A stretch of 13,007 nucleotides of DNA from Armatimonadota bacterium (GTDB lineage Bacteria; Armatimonadota; Fimbriimonadia; Fimbriimonadales; Fimbriimonadaceae). The stretch spans positions 1-13,007 of the forward strand of contig JAEVZK010000153.1 of assembly GCA_023392285.1 (NCBI GenBank), in the 5' to 3' direction. The notes under the pieces were generated by a model, which saw only the letters and a program-made list of their open reading frames with translations, had not been told where the DNA came from and made no database searches. Position numbers and translations under genes: made by a program. Below are positions 7,705 through 13,007 of the stretch, piece after piece (position 1 is the first letter of the stretch; every line of letters starts with the position of its first letter).

Positions 7705-8781
7705 TTATCCAAATTTCTGTTCAAGTTGAGACGCTGAAGAAACTTGGACGGTTTTGTTTCGATCGATGAGCAGGATTGTGGGCACGGTGGTGATTTCGAG
7801 CTTTAAACCTGCGCGCTGATCTGAAACCAGTCGACTCTCGACTTGGCTGATTTGGGCGCTGTCTAATTTCGCGGGACACCACCTTTGTCTTATCATGTCG
7901 AGTCGATCCGCAGTGAGATCGTCCCGGCAAGCATCGTTCAAGAAGTCCCAGAAGTGTCCACCCAAGCCCGCTTCCTCTGCGGCGATCGCCGCTGAGTTCG
8001 CAAGTGGGTGTATCCGCAAGGGGCAGTGTCTGAATATCAGCTCGAATTTTCCTTTGTCGGCGAGTGTTTTGACTCGCGGAAACGTCAGGTGGCAAGTTGG
8101 ACACTCCAGATCTCCGAAAAATACTACTTGGTAAGGAGACTCGGCTCCAAATCGGTGGCACCCTTGTGGGACAAGGATTGCCGGATCCAATGTTGAGAGG
8201 ATCTCCAAATTAATGGATTGCACTGACCTTTTATGAAGCATATGGGGGGTGATCCACACCAGTGAACCGATGGCGAGAATATACGCGGCTAGTGTAACGG
8301 CAAGGTTCGATTTTTTCGAATGAACATCGCTGTCGCTGTCCAGCGACGCAGATACACAGTAACTGATAAAAAGCAACACCATTACGGTGGCTGATCCTAA
8401 GCACCAGTAACAGGTTAGTCTTAACACGAATGTGGATATGGATATTAGCGTTAAGCTAGCGATAGCACCGCAGGCAGACAATACATAGCCGCCGTTAAAG
8501 CCAAATCGGCGTACTGAAACCGAAGAAGCCAAAATTGCCATCGAATGACAAATCCCAATCATTAGGTAGGCAATGGCTCCCCAAATACCTACGGGCACCC
8601 CGAGAAATGATCCGAATCGGCTGGCGAATACCGAGGCACAGCTGTTTGCGGCTCCGCAGGGTAATTCAAGGTACTGCGAAGAAGCCATCGCCGTACAGGC
8701 AGCAATGAATAACCCAACAGGAGTTAAAATCGTTCGCCCCGCGATCATTACCCTCGAAATCTTCGAGAATTTATTTTTCAT
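7705..8781 (-). CDS. Vitamin K epoxide reductase-thioredoxin fusion (disulfide-forming enzyme)
   Basis: This 358-residue protein joins an N-terminal VKOR domain to a C-terminal DsbA/thioredoxin-like domain, the arrangement known from cyanobacteria and other bacteria. Such fusions oxidise exported proteins and pass electrons to quinone. The VKOR part has four or five hydrophobic helices up to about residue 145 plus another near 160-177. It carries the loop Cys pair Cys42 and Cys48 (LPCGAANSCASVF, then LGVPVGIWG) and the quinone-site CxxC, TCYWCL (Cys124, Cys127). The thioredoxin part has FFGDLECPTCHLTFPRVK (Cys227, Cys230) and TVPT with the probable cis-Pro334. All key cysteines are intact. 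I chose the ATG at 8781; the frame continues to a TTG at 8814, but that adds an atypical lead. The chosen start overlaps the upstream gene by 11 bases (ATGAAAAATAA), which implies coupled translation. Confidence 0.93.
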   Translation of the reverse strand: MKNKFSKISRVMIAGRTILTPVGLFIAACTAMASSQYLELPCGAANSCASVFASRFGSFLGVPVGIWGAIAYLMIGICHSMAILASSVSVRRFGFNGGYVLSACGAIASLTLISISTFVLRLTCYWCLGSATVMVLLFISYCVSASLDSDSDVHSKKSNLAVTLAAYILAIGSLVWITPHMLHKRSVQSINLEILSTLDPAILVPQGCHRFGAESPYQVVFFGDLECPTCHLTFPRVKTLADKGKFELIFRHCPLRIHPLANSAAIAAEEAGLGGHFWDFLNDACRDDLTADRLDMIRQRWCPAKLDSAQISQVESRLVSDQRAGLKLEITTVPTILLIDRNKTVQVSSASQLEQKFG

Positions 8782-9850
8782 CGCTGGCACGATTGCGGCG
8801 AGCCCTGCGGGCAAGGAGATAAGCAGATCCGACGACGACTATGCTTGCGATAGCGCCAACTAGGATGACAACGGAATAATCTTCTTCAGGTGGAGCTGGC
8901 ACCAGCTTATTGTTTTTCGAAACATAGCTTCCAGATTTACCATCCAATGAGGTGTCAAATGGAGTGCCGTCTGGAATGCTAAAGTCAACCTTGATTCCAG
9001 GTTCGTTGACTTTCATGTCCGTGAGCACAAGGTGCGCTTGCTCGCGCTGGATCGTCTCCCCGTCCATAATCACAGAAGCATCGTAGATTCCTTCTACCGC
9101 CATTGGCAGCCCGTTTACACGTGCTGTTCGTTCCGTCGAACACAGGAATTTCAGCTTGCTTCCAGGGCGTTCGTTGGAAAGCTCGATCTTCACAGGAAAA
9201 TACTGTAGTTCGTCGGCAAGCTCCATGGTGCCGCGATACTTCCCATGGGTTGAGAACTCAACGGTCGTGATCGGGCCCCACTTTGGATCACGGCCGTGAT
9301 CGATCTTGGAAACCTGCGACGTTTCCAAAAACTCTGACCATTTTCCGAATTTCTTATCGACGGGCGGGCTGGCAGAAGCGGTCCAATAGCCAAACATCAG
9401 GGGCGAGTAGTTCTCAGCGTTAAAGGCCTCGCCTCGTCCTACCTGGTAACGCTGCTCATTCGCATTTCTTTTTATCTGGAATTTGAGCAGATACTGTCCA
9501 TCGTAAACCTCCACGCCACGGTGGCCGTCCTTCGGCGACGGAACCGTGTCCTCTTTTCTAAACTGATTGCCCACAAAGGTAAATCGATAGTTCCAATCAT
9601 GATGTTTAACGTAGAGGTGCAGGCCCTTTGGGGCAGCGCCCATGTCATCTCTTGGCTGCGGCATCAAGACAAATGACTTTTCCTTTACAAGGCAGGTAAA
9701 GCGCTTTAGGGCTAGCTCCCGGTCGCGCATCGTCGAGGTGATTTTGTCGAGTTGAGGTTGTAGATCAGCTGGCGAGGCTGAAGCTATTAAAGGGGTTCCG
9801 ATCGCGAGAATGGGAAGCACACCGATAGCCAAAAGTTTTTCTTTGAACAT
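8771..9850 (-). CDS. Exported LolA-like protein with C-terminal membrane anchor, unknown function
   Basis: The 359-residue product has a signal peptide (KEKLLAIGVLPILAIGTPLIASAS core, cleavage near residue 26), a long exported domain, and a C-terminal hydrophobic helix at about 326-347 followed by RRARRNR. This predicts a type I membrane protein whose main domain lies outside the cytoplasmic membrane. The N-terminal FTCLVKEKSFVL (Cys53) and the YDGQYLLKFQIK and LPMAVEGIYDAS segments recall LolA-like beta-rich proteins found in planctomycetes and related bacteria, though no named family is certain. Two cysteines, Cys53 and Cys237, could form a disulfide. It lies between the small secreted Cys proteins and the VKOR-Trx gene and overlaps the latter by 11 bases. 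No Shine-Dalgarno sequence sits next to the ATG; a stable hairpin ends 8 bases before it. Confidence 0.75.
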   Translation of the reverse strand: MFKEKLLAIGVLPILAIGTPLIASASPADLQPQLDKITSTMRDRELALKRFTCLVKEKSFVLMPQPRDDMGAAPKGLHLYVKHHDWNYRFTFVGNQFRKEDTVPSPKDGHRGVEVYDGQYLLKFQIKRNANEQRYQVGRGEAFNAENYSPLMFGYWTASASPPVDKKFGKWSEFLETSQVSKIDHGRDPKWGPITTVEFSTHGKYRGTMELADELQYFPVKIELSNERPGSKLKFLCSTERTARVNGLPMAVEGIYDASVIMDGETIQREQAHLVLTDMKVNEPGIKVDFSIPDGTPFDTSLDGKSGSYVSKNNKLVPAPPEEDYSVVILVGAIASIVVVGSAYLLARRARRNRASDEK

Positions 9851-9858
9851 GACGTAAG

Positions 9859-9880
9859 AGGCTCCGCTCGGGCGGAGCCT
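9859..9880 (-). promoter_or_regulatory. Perfect intercistronic stem-loop before the anchored LolA-like gene
   Basis: Positions 9859-9867 and 9872-9880 are perfectly complementary (9 pairs, mostly GC) around a 4-base loop. On the minus strand an AGGAGGAG run lies just upstream and the ATG at 9850 just downstream. No T-run follows, so it is not a standard terminator. It may lower expression of the downstream genes relative to the small secreted proteins, or protect the upstream mRNA end. Confidence 0.5.
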
Positions 9881-9920
9881 TGCTCCTCCTAGCAGACATT
9901 CGTGTACTCCGTATCAGTGG

Positions 9921-10239
9921 TTATGTTGCCCCAGTCTCCGCCAACTCGTCGCAAGCGTGTTGATAGACGTAACAAACATCCTCTCCGTGATCGGTGCAGC
10001 CGGTTCCGATTGCCCGACACTCCTTATGCGGATACCAAGTGCGCCACCACTCTACTTCAAGACCAGTAAAGTAGGAATCGACTCGGTGCCAAGTACCCCC
10101 CCCCAGGGGATGGGCCGTTATTGCATCCCATCACGCAATGTGTGCAATAGTGAGTGGTTTGGGTAGTCTGGGCAAGCGCGACACTGGAGCCCGCCGCAAC
10201 CATCATGAATGCGGCTTCGACGACAGCTAACTTCTTTAT
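9921..10239 (-). pseudogene. Secreted Cys-rich small protein, frame broken at a G9 tract and starting at ATA
   Basis: Reading on the minus strand from ATA at 10239, the frame gives (M)KKLAVVEAAFMMVAAGSS then VALAQ, a good signal peptide, followed by TTQTTHYCTHCVMGCNNGPSP. It then enters nine G (10096-10104 on the plus strand as C9) and stops at TGA 10057-10059. Removing one G joins it to a frame that runs to TAA at 9921-9923 with four more cysteines (KEC, TGC, DVC, HAC). The joined product would be about 105 residues with seven cysteines after the signal. GGAG lies 7 bases before ATA, and that ATA overlaps the stop of the upstream gene as TAATA. There is no in-frame ATG, GTG or TTG that keeps the lysines. 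It may be a decayed gene, a phase-variable or slippage-expressed gene, or a miscounted homopolymer. No known family recognised. Confidence 0.55.
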
Positions 10240-10493
10240 TACCGGTCTCCGTATTCAGTTAGGTCTGTGGCCGAGACAATGTAGTCGCCTTGATCCACGG
10301 TTCCCGGCATTGGACCGGTCGATGTGGGGTTTAGCAACTCGGGTTCATATGGATTCCCTGAGCAGATACAACCTGGCATCGTATCATCGGGTGCACAAAT
10401 CGGGCCCGTACCTCGAGCCAACGCTGTTGTGAAGCAGGTCACAAACATTATTCCCACTGCGAGCCCTGAAAAAAGATGAATTCTTTTCTTCAT
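10239..10493 (-). CDS. Small secreted Cys-containing protein, unknown function
   Basis: The 84-residue product starts MKKRIHLFSGLAVGIMFVT and continues to a signal cleavage site near TALA (about residue 26). The mature part, about 58 residues, is GTGPICAPDDTMPGCICSG followed by a Pro/Thr/Gly-rich tail ending in ATDLTEYGDR. It has three mature cysteines, including a CxC. The start is decided by a strong AAGGAG (10501-10506) 7 bases before this ATG; an adjacent ATG at 10496 is only 4 bases from it. No family recognised. It is the first gene of the minus-strand cluster and its stop overlaps the next ORF by one base, which implies coupling. It could be a secreted structural or signalling peptide; the VKOR-Trx enzyme downstream is a possible partner. 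Confidence 0.7.
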   Translation of the reverse strand: MKKRIHLFSGLAVGIMFVTCFTTALARGTGPICAPDDTMPGCICSGNPYEPELLNPTSTGPMPGTVDQGDYIVSATDLTEYGDR

Positions 10494-10500
10494 CATAGTA

Positions 10501-10506
10501 CTCCTT
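10501..10506 (-). promoter_or_regulatory. Strong Shine-Dalgarno sequence AAGGAG
   Basis: AAGGAG sits 7 bases before the ATG at 10493. It is the clearest ribosome binding site in the window and contrasts with the leaderless-looking starts of most neighbours, which suggests high translation of the small secreted protein. Confidence 0.75.
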
Positions 10507-10524
10507 GCTGCCTTTTTGGACAGC

Positions 10525-10561
10525 ACTTCCACTATACAAGCAAATGTCGCTTTGTGGAAGT
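10525..10561 (-). promoter_or_regulatory. Putative promoter inside an 8-bp inverted repeat
   Basis: ACTTCCAC (10525-10532) and GTGGAAGT (10554-10561) form a perfect inverted repeat with 21 bases between. On the minus strand a -10-like TATAGT (10531-10536) overlaps the proximal arm, about 38 bases upstream of the start at 10493. Such a placement is common for a repressor or activator operator. The -35 is weak. The rest of the divergent gap, 10562-10707, shows nothing else convincing. Confidence 0.4.
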
Positions 10562-10707
10562 AGTTTTTGTGACAAGTTGCCACCGATATGAGTGCTTATT
10601 GGGAAAGTGAATCGGATGATGAGGAGGACTGTTAACCCCGTGGGATGTCTTTGCACCCTAAAGGGTTAGTATCCGGTGACTCAATCCAAACTCGATGATC
10701 GGAGACG

Positions 10708-10713
10708 TAAAAT
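10708..10713 (+). promoter_or_regulatory. TANNNT box before the YyaL-like gene
   Basis: TAAAAT lies 6 bases before the ATG at 10720. The AGG in the gap is too close to the start to act as a good ribosome binding site, so a leaderless transcript is likely. No clear -35 element is seen. Confidence 0.45.
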
Positions 10714-10719
10714 AGGTCC

Positions 10720-12771
10720 ATGCGAAAGCCAGGATTCGGGGTTGTCACGACGGTCGTGATCATTCTCGCTATCGTTGCCTTCGTTTCGCGATTTTTTAGT
10801 GGCTTCATTCCTGTCGAAGCGGAAAATCGTCTGGCTTTCGAGCGATCACCGTTTCTCGTCCAGGCTGGGCATCAGCCGATTGATTGGCAACTGCCCAGCG
10901 AGAGCGCATTTAGGGAAGCAAGAAGAGAGGATCGACTTATCTTGCTGGTCGTTGGGTCGGCGTGCAGCCAGACGGGCCGGTATTTCGATGCGAATCTATT
11001 TACCGCTCCAGAAATTCGGAGTGCAATCGCCACCAATTATCTTCCGATTCGAGTGGACTCGATGGAGAACCCCCCGCTTGCAAGTGTTTATCTGCCGATT
11101 GCCCGAGCTTATGAATCGGATGGCGCTCGATTGGGAATTCCTGCCGATTTTCAGGTTTGGATCTGCGATCCGCGAGGACGGCTGATCACTTTCTCGGCAC
11201 AGGTCCAGGCCAATCAGGCAGTGGACATTCCGACTTTTTTGCGACAGCTCAATTTCGCAGTGGATACCGTTTCCGGTTCGCGGAGGAGAATGCGTCCGGG
11301 GCAGGCGCAGAAAGCTGATCTCGATCTGATTAGGAGGGACAATCCGCCCGCGCCTGTTCAGGTTGGCGCTTACGTCTCCAAGATGTCCGGCCTTTCGGAC
11401 GACCAATTCGGAGGTTTTCCAGTCAATGGTTACCAACGACTTTGGCCGAACCTGTGGCGGCTTCAATTACTGGGAGGCCGAAGCGAAGAATTCTCTCAGT
11501 CCATCGAGCCTTTGCTGCATTCTCCAACGTACGACGTGTTGGACGGAGGGTTCTTCACCTGTTCGCTCTCCCTCGACTGGTTGTCAGTAGATTACGATAA
11601 ATTTGCACTCGAGAATGCAGGAATGCTGCAGACGCTGGCACTGAGTACGGCGCTTAGTAAAAATCCTTCCCATCGCTGGTTTGCGGAACGGACCTTTGAT
11701 TTCCTTGCTGACGAGATGTACCAGAACGGTACGGTCGCGGGAGGTCGGATTGGTGATGAAAGCCTATATGGGCGGAGCCTTCGCTCGAGCTTCTCGCCCA
11801 AGGAGCTTCGCGAGCGGGTGGAAGACAGTGACACAAGGGAAGCCATTCGCAACGCATTCGATCTGCGAGTGGAAGACAATCCTCAGATGACGCCCCGGTT
11901 AATCGACGAGCAAATGCCGATTTCGCGGGCATCTGAGTTTGAAAAGCTGCTGAATCCGCTTCGAAGGAATCGCCCAGAACCCAAATTTACCGGGCTCTCC
12001 GAACTTGACGTTGCGGGATTTTGTGTGGCGCGGCTGATCGAATCTGCGCGGATGTTGGGCGATCGAGAAAGGCTCGACCGGAGTCGGGAATTCTTTCTTA
12101 ATCTAGATGCATTTCGCACTGGGGATGTGGTGGTTCACAGCATAGGTGGCGGGAATTCTTCTTACGCTTATCTGGGAGACTATTTAGCGTATGCCGACGC
12201 GGCGCTGCAGTACTTCCTGAGCACCGGCAATGCCGAAGCTTTTGAACACGGATTGCGCGTTCTGCGACGCGGCCTCTTTCTCTTCAAGGGTCAGGTAAGT
12301 GGGGAATATGATCTGGTGCAACGCAATGATGACGCGGTCGGCTTGCAAGATATCGATGCCCCGGAAATCTGCGATGGCCTTCGCGAGTCGGCGACGTCCC
12401 AGGTGATTCGCTTGACGAATTCGTATGGACGACTGCTTGGAAAGAATGGGACGGACTTAGTTAAAGTCTCGGGTGATTCCATTGCTCGATTTTCTCCGTT
12501 CGTTGCCGGGCTAGGGCCTTATGCAGCGAGCTTTTACTGCGCGTTTCGCGAATTTGCCTCTCTACAGTATGCGATTGTGGTGGGGCCCACCTCGTTTCAG
12601 GATTCGTTGCGGCTCGCGACGTTGGCTCCGGGACACATCATTTCTCCGGTTTCGGGACCGGTGAAGGCTCCAGGCGGGCGGCCGGGGGTTTATCTCATTT
12701 CGGAGACCAGTTCCTCGGGCCCTTATTCGGTTGAACAGGCGGCTCGACAGCTAAAGTTGCCGCCATTCTAA
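10720..12771 (+). CDS. Membrane-anchored YyaL/SPATA20-family (DUF255) protein lacking the CxxC
   Basis: This 683-residue protein has an N-terminal hydrophobic helix at about 8-28, predicting a membrane anchor or uncleaved signal with the rest outside the cytoplasm. Residues 36-57 (ENRLAFERSPFLVQAGHQP core) match the N-R-L-x-x-E-x-S-P-Y-L-x-Q-x-x-x-x-P-V-D-W signature of the thioredoxin-like DUF255 domain. Where the family has CHWCH, this protein has ACSQTGRYF (Cys82 only). The C-terminal part resembles the alpha/alpha-barrel of the family: DDQFGGFP near 227-233 and DGGFFTCSLSLDWLSVDYDK then FALENAGMLQTL near 275-305. The family is usually soluble, so the anchor and the lost second cysteine are both odd. 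Redox activity is doubtful; a binding or structural role is possible. It is divergent from the VKOR cluster. Confidence 0.8.
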   Translation: MRKPGFGVVTTVVIILAIVAFVSRFFSGFIPVEAENRLAFERSPFLVQAGHQPIDWQLPSESAFREARREDRLILLVVGSACSQTGRYFDANLFTAPEIRSAIATNYLPIRVDSMENPPLASVYLPIARAYESDGARLGIPADFQVWICDPRGRLITFSAQVQANQAVDIPTFLRQLNFAVDTVSGSRRRMRPGQAQKADLDLIRRDNPPAPVQVGAYVSKMSGLSDDQFGGFPVNGYQRLWPNLWRLQLLGGRSEEFSQSIEPLLHSPTYDVLDGGFFTCSLSLDWLSVDYDKFALENAGMLQTLALSTALSKNPSHRWFAERTFDFLADEMYQNGTVAGGRIGDESLYGRSLRSSFSPKELRERVEDSDTREAIRNAFDLRVEDNPQMTPRLIDEQMPISRASEFEKLLNPLRRNRPEPKFTGLSELDVAGFCVARLIESARMLGDRERLDRSREFFLNLDAFRTGDVVVHSIGGGNSSYAYLGDYLAYADAALQYFLSTGNAEAFEHGLRVLRRGLFLFKGQVSGEYDLVQRNDDAVGLQDIDAPEICDGLRESATSQVIRLTNSYGRLLGKNGTDLVKVSGDSIARFSPFVAGLGPYAASFYCAFREFASLQYAIVVGPTSFQDSLRLATLAPGHIISPVSGPVKAPGGRPGVYLISETSSSGPYSVEQAARQLKLPPF

Positions 12772-12780
12772 GGGGTGGGG

Positions 12781-12810
12781 TTGCCGAAGGATGGGTTCCT
12801 GCATCATAAT
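12781..12810 (+). promoter_or_regulatory. Candidate promoter of tRNA-Ser
   Basis: TTGCCG (12781-12786) and CATAAT (12805-12810) are separated by 18 bases, and the tRNA begins 8 bases after the -10. This would put the transcription start at or within two bases of the tRNA 5' end. Confidence 0.4.
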
Positions 12811-12818
12811 CTCCTCTC

Positions 12819-13007
<189 letters not shown>

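Noticed and set aside
8782..8814. Upstream TTG start for the VKOR-Trx gene at 8814
   Set aside because: It would add a short Pro/Ala lead and a longer overlap with no ribosome binding site; the ATG at 8781 gives a typical basic N-terminus before the first membrane helix.
10154..10432. Plus-strand ORF of 92 codons across the small secreted genes
   Set aside because: No ribosome binding site or signal sequence; the minus strand has a strong AAGGAG and two signal peptides in this stretch.

Overview
The window comes from a bacterial chromosome of moderately high GC with dense, mostly ordinary metabolic genes. Signal peptides, a lipobox protein, LolA-like exported proteins and a periplasm-type disulfide system suggest a bacterium with a two-membrane (diderm) envelope. 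A GatCAB-type amidotransferase pair, a GH57 glycogen branching enzyme and short TANNNT boxes right in front of start codons would fit Armatimonadota or another deep-branching diderm phylum, but nothing here fixes the taxon. No insertion sequence, phage gene or CRISPR array is visible.

Layout. Positions 1-1368 (+) hold the C-terminus of an alkaline-phosphatase-superfamily protein and a complete PepT-like M20 metallopeptidase. Positions 1352-3843 (-) hold a GH57 branching enzyme followed by a secreted LolA-like protein, whose 3' end overlaps the peptidase gene tail to tail. Positions 3906-4979 (-) encode a lipoprotein with a Gly/Thr/Ser stalk and TolB-type propeller repeats. Positions 5036-7660 (-) form a tight gatC-gatA-membrane protein operon. 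Positions 7705-10493 (-) hold the most unusual cluster: a small secreted Cys-containing protein, a second secreted Cys-rich ORF that lacks a normal start codon and is broken at a G9 tract, a LolA-like protein with a C-terminal membrane anchor, and a VKOR-thioredoxin fusion. Divergent from it, 10720-12771 (+) encodes a membrane-anchored YyaL/SPATA20-family protein that has lost its CxxC. tRNA-Ser(CGA) lies at 12819-12906, followed by a stem-loop-rich tail.

How the genes may work together. GatC and GatA are two subunits of the amidotransferase that makes correctly charged Gln-tRNA and/or Asn-tRNA; gatB is not in the window. The GH57 enzyme acts on glycogen. The 7.7-12.8 kb block can be read as an envelope redox locus: the VKOR-Trx fusion would make disulfides in exported proteins, and the small Cys-containing proteins encoded just upstream are natural candidate substrates. 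That link is inferred from gene order, not shown.
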